Positions 11,433 through 20,443 are shown, counted from the first letter of the stretch. The stretch: 64,000 nucleotides of DNA from Neobacillus sp. PS3-40 (GCF_030915485.1 NZ_CP133266.1:2108001-2172000); one strand, 5' to 3'. Numbers and translations: made by a program. Notes: a model not told the origin generated them from the letters alone.

Positions 11433-13544
11433 TTAAGAAGCAACCGTCTTCGTTTCACCGCAAACTGATTTTTCAAGCAGCTCGGCTATATCTAAGGTTT
11501 GAACGGTTTCCTCAACTTCTTTGGCTTTTGTTCCATCCGATAGCATAGTTAAGCAGTACGGACATGCCGAGCTTATCACTGTTGGTTTTACTTCCAGAGC
11601 CTGTTCTGTTCTTGCTTCGTTAATACGCTCCCCTGTATCTTCTTCCACCCACATTAAGCCACCACCAGCACCGCAGCACATCGCGTTTTCTCTGCTTCTT
11701 TCCATTTCCACAAGCTTTACTCCAGGAATAGCTTTTAAAACATCTCTTGGTTGTTCATAGACATTGTTATAACGACCTAAATAACAGGAATCGTGGTAGG
11801 TAATCGTTTCATTGACTTCATATTTTGGTACAAGCCTTCCCTCTTTCACAAGACGCGCCAACACCTCTGTATGGTGATAAACCTCAGCCTTCAAACCAAA
11901 ATCAGGGTATTCATTTTTGAATGTATTGTAGGCATGCGGATCAATAGCGACAATTTTCTTTACACCGCTTTTTTCCATTTCCTCAATATTTTTCGTTGCG
12001 AGCTCCTGGAAAAGAAACTCATTTCCAAGGCGACGTGCTGTGTCGCCAGAGTTTTTTTCCTTATTGCCAAGGATGGCAAATTTCACGCCTGCTTCGTTTA
12101 ACAGCTTGGCAAACGATAGGGCAATCTTTTGGCTACGGTTATCGTAGGACCCCATCGATCCTACCCAGAAAAGATATTCAAACTCTTCCCCTGACTTACT
12201 CAGTTCTTTTACAGTTGGTACGACTACATCCGTGCGGGCATCACGCCATTCCTCTCGGGCCTTTCTGTTTAAACCCCATGGGTTGCCTTGGCGTTCAATA
12301 TTTTGCATTGCCTTCTGTGCATCTGGTTTTATTTTCCCTTCCGTCATCACAAGGTAGCGCCGTAAATCAATAATTTTTTCTACATGCTCATTCATTACCG
12401 GACATTGGTCCTCACAATTTCTGCAGGTCGTACAAGCCCATATCTCTTCTTCCGTAATGACATCACCAATAAGACTTGGATCATAAATTAATGATGCAGC
12501 AGATTCTTCTGCACCAAGTCCGCCTGCCGCAATTGCCAGTTGATTGCCTTTTGTATGAGTAAAAGCAAGTTTTGGAACCCATGGTTGCTTGGATGTAACA
12601 GTGGCACCATAATTGGTCAAATGGTCGCGAAGCTTGACGATTAAATCCATTGGTGACAGCATTTTTCCAGTCCCAGTTGCAGGACATACATCGGTACAGC
12701 GTCCACATTCTACACAGGCATATAGATCAACTAATTGAAGCTCAGTAAAATCAGTAATTTTTCCAACCCCGAATGTTTCCTGTGATTCATCTTCAAAATC
12801 AATTTTCTTAAGCTTTCCTGGCACATCTAAGCTATTAAAATAAACATTAGCTGGTCCAGCAATCAAATGCGCATGCTTAGACTGTGGCACATACACTAAG
12901 AAAGATAGTAAGAACAACAAGTGCAGCCACCATGCTACATAAAAGATCGCGATTGATGCTGTCTTTCCAATCCCAGATAAGACAATTGCTATTAATGATG
13001 CAACAGGTTCTGACCATGTTGGATCTTCACCATGCCAGATGATTCCCATTCCATTTCCAAGAAGGACAGAAATCATTAAACCTCCGATAAACAGCAAGAC
13101 AAGACCTGATTTAAAATTCCTTTTTAAGCGGACAAGTTTCTCGATATAGCGGCGATAAAATGCCCAAATTACGGCCACTAAAATAACAAGCGAGACCATT
13201 TCTTGAAAGAAAGTAAAGCCCGAGTACAGTGGACCGAGCGGTAGGTGTGCGCCTGGCTTTAACCCCTTCCAAATAAAATCAATCGCCCCAAACTGAACGA
13301 GAAGGAAACCGTAAAAAAACATGACATGTATTGCGCCACTTTTTTTATCCTTTAAAAGTTTTTTCTGTCCAAACACATTAATCCAAATTTTCTCGAGTCG
13401 TTTTTTAACGTCGTTATCAAACTCAGATTTCTTTCCTAATTTAATGAAATCAATCCGTGTTTTAACAACATAGACGAATAAACTAATTGCGTAAGCGGTT
13501 ACAATTGTAAACGCAACAAAATTTGCCCATAATAACCCCGTCAT
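11433..13544 (-). CDS. fadF: membrane Fe-S oxidoreductase, ETF:menaquinone type
   Basis: Takes electrons from reduced ETF of the acyl-CoA dehydrogenases to menaquinone in the membrane (YwjF/FadF, also called EMO). The N-terminal ~235 residues form several membrane helices of the nitrate-reductase gamma type. Two 4Fe-4S motifs follow (CVECGRCTDVCP and CTTCRNCEDQCP), then two CCG domains (CYLGRYN, CCGAGGG, CPYC) as in HdrD. At 703 residues it is full length. It is the first gene of the acyl-CoA operon, so electron transfer and dehydrogenation are co-expressed. Confidence 0.92.
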   Translation of the reverse strand: MTGLLWANFVAFTIVTAYAISLFVYVVKTRIDFIKLGKKSEFDNDVKKRLEKIWINVFGQKKLLKDKKSGAIHVMFFYGFLLVQFGAIDFIWKGLKPGAHLPLGPLYSGFTFFQEMVSLVILVAVIWAFYRRYIEKLVRLKRNFKSGLVLLFIGGLMISVLLGNGMGIIWHGEDPTWSEPVASLIAIVLSGIGKTASIAIFYVAWWLHLLFLLSFLVYVPQSKHAHLIAGPANVYFNSLDVPGKLKKIDFEDESQETFGVGKITDFTELQLVDLYACVECGRCTDVCPATGTGKMLSPMDLIVKLRDHLTNYGATVTSKQPWVPKLAFTHTKGNQLAIAAGGLGAEESAASLIYDPSLIGDVITEEEIWACTTCRNCEDQCPVMNEHVEKIIDLRRYLVMTEGKIKPDAQKAMQNIERQGNPWGLNRKAREEWRDARTDVVVPTVKELSKSGEEFEYLFWVGSMGSYDNRSQKIALSFAKLLNEAGVKFAILGNKEKNSGDTARRLGNEFLFQELATKNIEEMEKSGVKKIVAIDPHAYNTFKNEYPDFGLKAEVYHHTEVLARLVKEGRLVPKYEVNETITYHDSCYLGRYNNVYEQPRDVLKAIPGVKLVEMERSRENAMCCGAGGGLMWVEEDTGERINEARTEQALEVKPTVISSACPYCLTMLSDGTKAKEVEETVQTLDIAELLEKSVCGETKTVAS

Positions 13545-13632
13545 TTAAAGCGCCCCTTCCCCTTAAATTGTTGATTCCAGACTAGTTTGGAGAAAATTTA
13601 AAAACTACCAAATTTTCAGAATATAAATATAT

Positions 13633-13660
13633 CTTATAATATGAATGAGCGTTCAGTCAA
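13633..13660 (-). promoter_or_regulatory. acyl-CoA operon promoter with FadR-type operator
   Basis: Minus strand: -35 TTGACT (13655-13660), 16 bases, -10 TATAAG (13633-13638). The spacer and -35 are covered by the near-palindrome TGAATGAGCGTTCAGTCA (13642-13659). This fits the Bacillus FadR consensus TGAATGA-N4-TCATTCA in 13 of 14 arm positions. A repressor there would directly block polymerase. It lies ~90 bases before fadF. Confidence 0.85.
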
Positions 13661-13760
13661 TAACCTTTATATAACTTCGTGAACTAATAGTTTCTCTACT
13701 TCTGGTAAACCTAATATATATGTCTTGAAAAGGGTCAGAACCTCGCAAAAATGAACAACT

Positions 13761-13843
13761 GATAAAGAAAACTTGCTGATTTGAGTGTTGATTATTTTTC
13801 AACGATAGGTACTTACATTAGCACGTTAGCTAAGATAAACCTT
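13761..13843 (+). repeat. family A repeat, long type with deletion
   Basis: Begins ATAAAGAAAACT like the other copies, but the middle hairpin is missing. It then continues with the long-type tail (ATTTGAGTGTTGATTATT, CAACGATAG, GCACGTTAGCTAAGATAAAC) shared with the copies at 23785 and 32536. It occupies the ~400-base gap between the divergent fadF and clsB, outside the promoter. Nothing else is visible in that gap. Confidence 0.65.
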
Positions 13844-13954
13844 CACTAAAATTACGTGAGATTTTTTATCACTTACACCACCTGTAAATTTGGTTTTTTG
13901 AATGAATTGTATTTTAAAGTGAACATCATGTAGGTTTTATAGGAGATGATCCGA

Positions 13955-15154
13955 ATGACATTCACAGCTATTTTCGCCATTTTACTACTCATTATTATTT
14001 GGCTTATATTTGATTTTCAGTTGGGAAGGAAAAGGCATCTTTCGATCTTGGAAAAAAATGAATCTGCTATCCTTTATGGTGACTTTGATATTTTTCCGCA
14101 TGGTAAAGAATTATTTGCTGATTACTTTCAAGAATTGAAAAAGGCTAAAAAACATATTCACGTGCTATTTTACATTCTGAAAGATGATGAAATCAGCCAT
14201 AAGTTTTTACATATTTTAGAGGAAAAAGCAAGGGAAGGGGTCGAGGTTCGACTTATCCTCGATAGGCTCGGTAGCTTCAAAGTGACGAAAAAGGCTATCA
14301 AGTCCTTACGGGAAGCAGGGGGCCAATTTGCATTCAGCAATCAAATCAAATTCCCCTTTCTTTTTTATTCCATCCAGGTACGAAATCACCGTAAAATATC
14401 AATCATAGATGGGGTAATTGGTTATCTTGGCGGATTTAATATTGGTAAGGAATATATCGATCTTGATCAAAAGCTAAGCCCTTGGCGCGATTATCATTTA
14501 AAAATAACTGGAGAGTCTGTCCCCTTTTTGCAGCATACATTTTTAAATGAATGGAAGGAGTATGCTGAAGTCGATGTAAACAGCTCTTTGTATTTTCCTG
14601 AGCAACAACTAAAAGGTACTGTTCCCCATCAATTTTTGGCAACTGAAGGGGCATTTCTTGAGGATTCATTTATTAGACTAATCCAAATGGCCAAGGAGTC
14701 GATCATAATTGGAACACCGTATTTTATTCCAAGTAAAATCATTTTTGACAATTTAATCAGTGCAGCAAATAGAGGAGTCATTGTTAATATTATTGTCCCT
14801 TACACTGCCGACCATATCCTTGTCCAGGAAGCATCTTTCCGCTACTTACGAAAGCTTCTTAAGGTAGGAGCAAACATTTATCAATTTAAAAATGGCTTTT
14901 ACCATGCAAAAACGCTCACCATCGACAATCAAATTTGTGATATTGGTACGGCTAATTTTGATAAAAGAAGCCTATTTTTAAACAAAGAAATCAATTGTTA
15001 TATTTACAACTCTGAATTTACGGAAAGATTAATGGGCATTATTCACAAGGATATGCTTGAATCAGAGCCCCTTACATTAAAAGATCTTACTAAGAGGAAT
15101 TTTTTTCGTTCAGTTAAAGAACGCATTGCAGAAGTGGTTTCATTTTTTTTATAA
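13955..15154 (+). CDS. clsB: cardiolipin synthase-type phospholipase D protein
   Basis: Condenses two phosphatidylglycerols to cardiolipin at the membrane. An N-terminal membrane helix (residues ~1-20) is followed by two PLD half-sites: HRKISIIDGVIGYLGGFNIG (H-x-K-x4-D, first HKD) and HAKTLTIDNQICDIGTANFD (second HKD). With one helix and ~399 residues it matches YwjE/ClsB rather than the two-helix ClsA. The upstream ATG at 13946 abuts AGGAG; the ATG at 13955 is 9 bases from it and is chosen. It is divergent from fadF, as in B. subtilis. Confidence 0.9.
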   Translation: MTFTAIFAILLLIIIWLIFDFQLGRKRHLSILEKNESAILYGDFDIFPHGKELFADYFQELKKAKKHIHVLFYILKDDEISHKFLHILEEKAREGVEVRLILDRLGSFKVTKKAIKSLREAGGQFAFSNQIKFPFLFYSIQVRNHRKISIIDGVIGYLGGFNIGKEYIDLDQKLSPWRDYHLKITGESVPFLQHTFLNEWKEYAEVDVNSSLYFPEQQLKGTVPHQFLATEGAFLEDSFIRLIQMAKESIIIGTPYFIPSKIIFDNLISAANRGVIVNIIVPYTADHILVQEASFRYLRKLLKVGANIYQFKNGFYHAKTLTIDNQICDIGTANFDKRSLFLNKEINCYIYNSEFTERLMGIIHKDMLESEPLTLKDLTKRNFFRSVKERIAEVVSFFL

Positions 15155-15320
15155 GGCTCTTTTCTTAAACTTTGTTGCTAGTTGAAACTAAATTAGAATG
15201 GGATTCCAGTTTACCGATGAAAACCGTAGGAAGTTTTTAAGAAAAGAGCACGATACTATTGTTATTTCGGGTTTTTAGACTAGGTACGAAAAACAACAAT
15301 CTATGCGAAAACAGCCTTTT
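15153..15320 (-). repeat. family B repeat, single copy
   Basis: A ~168-bp element with the same sequence, in reverse orientation, as the three tandem units at 42101-42611. It has two stem-loops: GCTCTTTTCTTAAA paired with TTTAAGAAAAGAGC, and a TTGTT..AACAA hairpin with the loop arm TAGACTAGGTACG. It begins on the clsB stop codon and is directly followed by a family A copy. Confidence 0.85.
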
Positions 15321-15321
15321 A

Positions 15322-15399
15322 TAAAGAAAACTGGGCGATGATTAGGCGTAGTTGCACTTATGCGCTAGAGAATTTATCGATATAAATTCTCTAGCTAAA
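15322..15399 (+). repeat. family A repeat, short type
   Basis: TAAAGAAAACTGGGCGATG, then AGGCGTAGTTGCACTTATGCG, then a perfect terminal hairpin built on GCTAGAGAATTTAT and ATAAATTCTCTAGC. Relative to other copies, which have CAGAATT..AATTCTG, the stem base pair is swapped (GAGAATT..AATTCTC), a compensatory change. It ends ~20 bases before uvsE. Confidence 0.8.
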
Positions 15400-15418
15400 A
15401 AAAGAAAGGAGCATTCCG

Positions 15419-16375
15419 ATGAAAATTCGTTTCGGTTATGTTGCGCAATCGATTAGTTTATGGGATGCGTCCCCCTCCAAAACGATCACTTGGACACGTT
15501 ATCAACAATTAAGCGAAAAAGAAAAAAGGGAAAAGTTACTGCAGATAACCATGCAAAATCTAGACCATTCACTTCGAATGCTCTATTTCAATATCGCCCA
15601 CGAGATAGAACTCTATCGATTTTCAAGCTCCATCGTCCCGCTAGCGACACACCCTAATGTTCGCTGGGACTTTATCACTCCGTTTCGAGAAAAATGGCAT
15701 GAAATCGGAGAATTGGTGAAAAAGAAACAGCTTCGAATTAGCTTTCACCCTAACCAATTTACTTTGTTTACCTCTAATAAATCGGAGATAACAAAAAACG
15801 CAGTAACCGATATGGAATACCACTATCAAATGTTGGAGGCAATGGGCCTTCAACATGATGGTCTAATAAATATTCATATTGGTGGTGCCTACGGTGAAAA
15901 AAAGAAGACAATCGCTCGATTTCATCATAATCTTCAGACATTGCCTACTTATGTTAAGAAAGTGATGACATTAGAAAATGATGATAAAACATATAATGCG
16001 GAAGAAACATTGAGTGCATGTATCGAGGAAAATATACCATTTATTTTTGATTACCATCACCACATGGCCAACCGATGTGAAAAACCACTCGAAGAATTAA
16101 TACCTCTTAGTTTTGAAACATGGAAAGGTTTTGCTCAGCCCCCGAAAATCCATATCTCCTCACCTAAATCAGATAAGGAATTCCGCTCCCACGCTGATTT
16201 TGTTGATCTTGACTTTATCTTACCTTTTGTCAAACTCCTTCAAGAATTAAAGCATGACGTTGATTTCATGATTGAGGCAAAGGCAAAAGATCAGGCAATG
16301 TTAAAATTAATTGCGGATATTAGTAAAATTAGAGGGATCAAGCGAATTAGTGGCGGGTGTATTGAACTAAAATAA
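15419..16375 (+). CDS. uvsE: UV damage endonuclease
   Basis: Nicks DNA 5' of UV photoproducts, an excision repair route independent of UvrABC that is useful during spore outgrowth. A 318-residue TIM-barrel protein starting MKIRFGYVAQSISLWDAS. The metal-binding residues are visible: SFHPNQF, NIHIGG, LENDD, DYHHH, KIHISSP, SHADFVD and IEAKAKD. AAAGGAG precedes the ATG. It follows clsB as ywjD follows ywjE in B. subtilis. It probably has its own transcript, because two repeats separate it from clsB. Confidence 0.95.
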   Translation: MKIRFGYVAQSISLWDASPSKTITWTRYQQLSEKEKREKLLQITMQNLDHSLRMLYFNIAHEIELYRFSSSIVPLATHPNVRWDFITPFREKWHEIGELVKKKQLRISFHPNQFTLFTSNKSEITKNAVTDMEYHYQMLEAMGLQHDGLINIHIGGAYGEKKKTIARFHHNLQTLPTYVKKVMTLENDDKTYNAEETLSACIEENIPFIFDYHHHMANRCEKPLEELIPLSFETWKGFAQPPKIHISSPKSDKEFRSHADFVDLDFILPFVKLLQELKHDVDFMIEAKAKDQAMLKLIADISKIRGIKRISGGCIELK

Positions 16376-16446
16376 ATGCGTGGCAGGTTCCTATTTTAGA
16401 CGGAAATAATCAAAGTTGAGAAATAATTTTTGTTGTGGAAAAAGGA

Positions 16447-16475
16447 AAAAGAGTCCCAAAAGACTCTTTTCTTAC
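16447..16475 (+). terminator. uvsE terminator
   Basis: AAAAGAGTC / GACTCTTTT stem with a six-base loop and a T-rich tail, ~70 bases after the uvsE stop. Confidence 0.85.
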
Positions 16476-16561
16476 TAATCAGAATTTATATCCATAAATT
16501 CTGCTAGCGCATAAGGGCAACTACGCTAATCGCCCTTAGGGGCTCACCAATCGGCGTGTTT
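16475..16561 (-). repeat. family A repeat, short type, reverse
   Basis: Reverse-oriented copy: terminal hairpin CAGAATTTATGG-type at 16480-16504, GCGCATAAGGGCAACTACGC, then CGCCCTTAGGGGC and ACCAATCGGCG. The middle GATGGCAGAG segment is shortened. It lies between the uvsE terminator and the sspH stop. Confidence 0.8.
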
Positions 16562-16564
16562 CCT

Positions 16565-16744
16565 TTATTCCTCAATTAAATTCAGTACAGGCACATCACG
16601 CTCATTATCAGGATCTTTTCTTGAATAGATCCTGGCCATTTTCGAAGTTTCCTCAACATTTTGGATAATAACTGGAACACCCTCATAGGTTACATTGATA
16701 ATTTCAGGAGACTCTAGTATTTCCTTTGCTCTGCCAACATTCAT
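16565..16744 (-). CDS. sspH: small acid-soluble spore protein, H type
   Basis: A 59-residue protein, MNVGRAKEILESPEIINVTY, followed by VPVIIQNV and ARIYSRKDPDNE, matching the SspH family (MNIQRAKEIVESP in B. subtilis). Minor SASPs are made in the forespore and carried in the spore core. GAGGAG lies 8 bases before the ATG at 16744; the GTG nine bases further upstream overlaps that site and is not used. It is monocistronic and would be expected to depend on sigma-F or sigma-G, although I did not identify the promoter. Confidence 0.9.
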   Translation of the reverse strand: MNVGRAKEILESPEIINVTYEGVPVIIQNVEETSKMARIYSRKDPDNERDVPVLNLIEE

Positions 16745-16968
16745 TCTGTCCACTCCTCAATTATATCTCTATTTTAAATTAACCACTGCACCCTTTTTTA
16801 TACTGATTTTACACATATGAAGATGCCCTTTTTAGAACAAATAGTTCCGATAACGTGGAGAAAAATAACAGTATAAATGGCATATGATTTGGTTATGTAA
16901 ATAAGGTTTTAAATAGCATACAAAAAAGGGATTTCGGGTTCATCGCCTTTATGAAGAAGGTATCTCCG

Positions 16969-17047
16969 GTTTTACCCGCGGGGTTTTACAATTTACTCGC
17001 GAGTTTTTCTGTTTTACCCGCGGATAACAAGGATTTACCCGCCAACC
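16969..17047. repeat. 21-bp phased TTTACCCGC array, first block
   Basis: Four copies of ACCCGC (one ACTCGC) at 16974, 16995, 17016 and 17037, spaced exactly 21 bases apart, within TTTACCCGCGG-like units. Each GC-rich core (CCGCGG, CTCGCGAG) is itself palindromic. There is no coding potential. Just upstream (16939-16957) is a TTCATCGCC..ATGAAG hairpin like the unit of the 54.5-kb array. Confidence 0.8.
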
Positions 17048-17181
17048 CCATACAATCCCTTGTATTTTTCAGCTAAAACGACGGGCTGAGGCCTGGCGAG
17101 GTAATTAATTTTTTAATTTTTCCAAAATTTAGGTTTATTTGTATGCATGCAGTACAACTTACAGCTACTTTTCTTAAGATC

Positions 17182-17286
17182 TTACCCAGTTACCCGCCGA
17201 GTTTGTCACTTTACCCGCGGGATTTTACTATTTACCCGCGAGCTTTACAGTTTTACCCGCGGATAACAAGGATTTACCCGCCAACT
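17182..17286. repeat. 21-bp phased TTTACCCGC array, second block
   Basis: ACCC/ACCCGC cores at 17184, 17192, 17213, 17234, 17255 and 17276; the last five are exactly 21 bases apart. The final ~60 bases nearly repeat the first block (TTTTACCCGCGGATAACAAG, then GATTTACCCGCCAAC). The two blocks account for most of the 16.75-17.33 kb gap between sspH and argS. The AT-rich remainder shows no gene. Confidence 0.8.
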
Positions 17287-17332
17287 CATTACAAGTACCT
17301 TCAAAATAAATTCCACCACTCTCAGTCCAAAT

Positions 17333-17361
17333 AAAAAACCCCTTCTCCAGAAGAAAAGGGG
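17333..17361 (-). terminator. argS terminator
   Basis: Minus strand CCCCTTTTCT..AGAAGGGG hairpin followed by TTTTTT, 11 bases after the argS stop. Confidence 0.9.
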
Positions 17362-17371
17362 CCACATCCAT

Positions 17372-19042
17372 TTACATTTTTTCCGGAGCTGAAACGCCGA
17401 TCAAAGCAAATGCATTTTTTAATGTAATCTGCACTGTTTTTATTAGAGCGAGACGTGCCTTTGTCCGCTCAAGATTATCACTGTCGAGCACCTTTTCCGC
17501 ATTGTAGAAGCTATGGAAAGTGGATGCTAATTCAAAAATATAGTTGGTGATGCGGTGCGGCATTCTCTTCTGAGCTGCTTCACTAACCACTTGTGGGAAT
17601 TCTCCAAGTTTTTTCAATAAGTCTACTTCTTTTTCTGCTTGGATTAATGCAAAGTCTGCATTTGAATCGATTTGAATTCCTTGTTCCACGCCTTGACGCA
17701 AAATGCTTGAAATACGTGCATGGGCATATTGCGCATAAAAAACAGGATTTTCATTTGACTCGGAAACAGCTAGATCCAAATCAAAGTCCATATGTGTATC
17801 GGAGCTTCTCATCGCGAAGAAGTACCGAACGGCATCGAGGCCGACCTCATCAACGAGGTCACGCATGGTTACAGCCTTTCCCGTCCGTTTGCTCATCTTC
17901 ATCTTTTCGCCGTCCTTATATAGATGAACAAGCTGAATAATTTCCACCTCAAGAGCATCGCGGTCATAACCTAGGGCCTGAATAGCTGCTTTCATCCGAG
18001 GGATATAGCCATGATGGTCTGCACCCCAAATATTAATTAGCTTTTCAAAGCCGCGATCAAGCTTATCCTTATGATAGGCAATATCTGGTGTTAAGTACGT
18101 ATAGGAACCGTCATTCTTGATTAGCACCCGGTCTTTATCATCACCGAATTCAGTAGAGCGAAGCCATGTTGCGCCCTCTTCCTCAAAAATATACCCGGTC
18201 TTACGCAATGCAATTAAAGCCTCGTCAATTTTTCCGTTTTGATAAAGAGATGTTTCAGAAAACCACACATCAAAGCCAACCCGGAAATCCTCAAGATCTT
18301 TTTTCAACTTGGCCATTTCAATCTTTAAGCTGTATTCACGGAAAAAGTCAAACCGTTCTTTTTCATCAGCTTTCACGTATTGATCGCCAAATTCTTCTGC
18401 TAATTTTTTCCCAATCCCAATAATATCAGCACCATGATAGCCAGATTCAGGCATTTCCTTTTCAAGTCCAAGTGCCTGGAAATAGCGCGCTTCAACGGAA
18501 ACTGCTAGATTGTTAATCTGGTTGCCAGCGTCGTTGATATAATACTCACGTGATACATCATAGCCTGCTTTTGCTAGTACGTTGCAGAGCGAGTCCCCGA
18601 CAGCCGCACCGCGGGCATGTCCAAGGTGCAGATCACCCGTTGGGTTTGCTGAAACAAACTCAACCTGTATTTTTTGGTGATTCCCAACGCTTGTTTCCCC
18701 GTATTTTTCACCAGCCTCCAAAATGCTTGGAATCAAATCAGGTAAATAGCTGTTATTCATATAGAAATTGATGAATCCAGGTCCAGCCAACTCTATTTTT
18801 TCAATGGATGCCTTTGAAAGATCAAAATGGGCAATCAATTCCTCAGCTATCAGACGTGGTGCTTTTTTGGCAACACGTGTTAGTTGCATGGCCATATTTG
18901 TCGAATAATCACCGAATGCCTTTTCCTTAGGAATTTCCAATATGACATCTGGAATTTGATCTTCTGATGCAAGATTTGCCTTTATGACTGCTGCTTTTAT
19001 TTCTTGTTTTAATTTACTTTGCACCTGTTCAACTATGTTCAT
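17372..19042 (-). CDS. argS: arginyl-tRNA synthetase
   Basis: Class I synthetase charging tRNA-Arg, 556 residues. The N-terminal Add1 domain ([11 protein letters not shown]) is followed by the catalytic Rossmann fold with [17 protein letters not shown] (HIGH motif, residue ~130), the KMSKRTG loop ([13 protein letters not shown], ~residue 370) and a C-terminal anticodon-binding DALR domain ([12 protein letters not shown] onward). Its start overlaps the end of ywiB by 14 bases, so the two are translationally coupled. No T-box leader is present upstream. Confidence 0.97.
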   Translation of the reverse strand: MNIVEQVQSKLKQEIKAAVIKANLASEDQIPDVILEIPKEKAFGDYSTNMAMQLTRVAKKAPRLIAEELIAHFDLSKASIEKIELAGPGFINFYMNNSYLPDLIPSILEAGEKYGETSVGNHQKIQVEFVSANPTGDLHLGHARGAAVGDSLCNVLAKAGYDVSREYYINDAGNQINNLAVSVEARYFQALGLEKEMPESGYHGADIIGIGKKLAEEFGDQYVKADEKERFDFFREYSLKIEMAKLKKDLEDFRVGFDVWFSETSLYQNGKIDEALIALRKTGYIFEEEGATWLRSTEFGDDKDRVLIKNDGSYTYLTPDIAYHKDKLDRGFEKLINIWGADHHGYIPRMKAAIQALGYDRDALEVEIIQLVHLYKDGEKMKMSKRTGKAVTMRDLVDEVGLDAVRYFFAMRSSDTHMDFDLDLAVSESNENPVFYAQYAHARISSILRQGVEQGIQIDSNADFALIQAEKEVDLLKKLGEFPQVVSEAAQKRMPHRITNYIFELASTFHSFYNAEKVLDSDNLERTKARLALIKTVQITLKNAFALIGVSAPEKM

Positions 19043-19457
19043 TGTCTTCCTCCTTAAACGTGATTTCTAAATGGTATGTCCCTGCTGGATTTCCCTGCAT
19101 AAAAAAATCATAAAGTAAGTCTATGTAGCCTTCGCCGCTTTTGGCATTGTAGGAATGTTCAATTTTTTTCGCAACGGCTGCCGTTTCAAATTTCCCAAAT
19201 GGCAACTCATAACTACCTTGCAACTCTTTATTCAGACTGAACGGCATTCTCATTTTAACAGCGCCACTTCGCAAAATGAGCGCTTCCGCTTCTGCCAACT
19301 TCACAATTGTCCGGATGCTACCTTCTGCTGCTTCTTCCTCGTACTGTAGGAAGGAAGCAATGTCTTTTTGATAAAAACGGCCAGATGCACTTGATTCTAT
19401 AACATCCTTGCCTTTATCTTGAAAAATAGTCGTTTTTACGTTGATTTTCACAGGCAT
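19029..19457 (-). CDS. ywiB: DUF1934 beta-barrel protein YwiB
   Basis: A ~142-residue protein of the YwiB/DUF1934 family, a lipocalin-like beta-barrel of unknown function that is conserved directly upstream of argS in bacilli. [23 protein letters not shown] matches the conserved core IVKVSEGEVLVMRSGAVKM. The ATG at 19457 is chosen (MPVKINVKT); AAAGGAG lies 12 bases upstream. An upstream in-frame start at 19496 would lie on the promoter -10 region. It overlaps argS by 14 bases. Confidence 0.85.
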   Translation of the reverse strand: MPVKINVKTTIFQDKGKDVIESSASGRFYQKDIASFLQYEEEAAEGSIRTIVKLAEAEALILRSGAVKMRMPFSLNKELQGSYELPFGKFETAAVAKKIEHSYNAKSGEGYIDLLYDFFMQGNPAGTYHLEITFKEEDNEHS

Positions 19458-19484
19458 TTCAGAGGTGCACTCCTTTTGGTCTTT

Positions 19485-19512
19485 ATTATACCGCATTCGG
19501 GTGACAATTCAA
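19485..19512 (-). promoter_or_regulatory. ywiB-argS promoter
   Basis: Minus strand: -35 TTGAAT (19507-19512), 16 bases, -10 TATAAT (19485-19490), ~28 bases before the ywiB ATG. It begins immediately after the speB terminator hairpin. Confidence 0.7.
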
Positions 19513-19541
19513 AAGAAGCCTGACCCTTAAGCGGGACAGGC
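19511..19541 (-). terminator. speB terminator
   Basis: Minus strand GCCTG(T)CCC..GGG(T)CAGGC hairpin with a TTCTTTT tail, just after the speB stop. The GCCTG/CAGGC stem recurs in hairpins at 20481 and 36426. Confidence 0.7.
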
Positions 19542-19552
19542 ACCTTAAGAAT

Positions 19553-20425
19553 TTATTTAACCCAACCAAGAAGCATTTCACGAATTAACTTGCTGGCTGT
19601 GTTTGCTGTTTGTTCTGATGGATCATAAATCGGTGCTACTTCGACGAGATCTGCTCCGACAACTAAAACATCCGATTGAGCAATTTCATGAATAGAAGCT
19701 AATAATTCCCTTGAGGTAATTCCACCACAATCAACCGTTCCAGTTCCAGGTGCATGTGCTGGGTCAAGCACATCTATATCAATCGTTACATAGACAGGAC
19801 GGCCTGCAAGCTTTGGTAAAATTTCTTTCAAAGGCTGATGGACTTCAAATTTAGAAATATGCATTCCGACTTCTTTTGCCCAATCGAATTCTTCTTTCAT
19901 TCCTGAGCGAATTCCAAAAGAGAAGACATTCTTTGGCCCGATATGCTCAGCAATTTTACGAATTGGGGTTGAATGGGATAATGGCTCCCCTTCATAATCC
20001 TCGCGCAAATCGGTGTGAGCATCCATATGGATGATCGCTAAATCTGGGTATTTTTTAAAAACAGCTTTCATAACAGGCCATGAGACGAGATGTTCGCCGC
20101 CCATGCCGAGAGGGAATTTCCCAGCGTCCAACACTTTGTCAACAAACTCTTCAATCATGTCAATACTTCTTTGCGGATTTCCAAATGGAAGCGGAATATC
20201 GCCAGCATCGTAGTATTTAACATCCTCAAGTTCACGATCTAAATAAACACTGTATTCTTCAAGACCAATGGAAACTTCGCGAATCCTTGTCGGACCAAAC
20301 CGAGATCCTGGTCGATAACTAACTGTCCAATCCATCGGCATTCCATATAACACAGCTTGGCTTTCCTCGAAGTTTGGATGACTCTTTATAAACACATTGC
20401 CTGAATATGCTTCATCAAAACGCAT
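19553..20425 (-). CDS. speB: agmatinase
   Basis: Hydrolyses agmatine to putrescine and urea, feeding spermidine synthesis by the neighbour SpeE. A ureohydrolase of 290 residues with Mn-binding motifs GGEH, MDAHTDLR and DIDVLDPAHAPG. The second in-frame ATG (20425) lies 7 bases after GTGAGG and is preferred over the ATG at 20431, which is only one base from it. It is downstream of speE with an 88-base gap holding two hairpins. Confidence 0.95.
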   Translation of the reverse strand: MRFDEAYSGNVFIKSHPNFEESQAVLYGMPMDWTVSYRPGSRFGPTRIREVSIGLEEYSVYLDRELEDVKYYDAGDIPLPFGNPQRSIDMIEEFVDKVLDAGKFPLGMGGEHLVSWPVMKAVFKKYPDLAIIHMDAHTDLREDYEGEPLSHSTPIRKIAEHIGPKNVFSFGIRSGMKEEFDWAKEVGMHISKFEVHQPLKEILPKLAGRPVYVTIDIDVLDPAHAPGTGTVDCGGITSRELLASIHEIAQSDVLVVGADLVEVAPIYDPSEQTANTASKLIREMLLGWVK

Positions 20426-20443
20426 TTGCATGCCTCACTTTCT

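Noticed and set aside
13844-13940. clsB promoter
   Set aside because: TTGAAT-like hexamers occur in the AT-rich leader, but no pair with correct spacing stands out.
16969-17286. Possible CRISPR array
   Set aside because: The repeat core is only ~10 bases with 21-base spacing; too short for CRISPR repeats, and no cas genes.
17143-17334. 63-codon plus-strand reading frame rich in Tyr-Pro
   Set aside because: It is the translation of the 21-bp TTTACCCGC repeats; 21 is a multiple of 3, so one frame stays open. No ribosome binding site.
19458-19552. T-box leader upstream of ywiB-argS
   Set aside because: Only the speB terminator and a plain promoter fit in the space; no T-box bulge or leader length.
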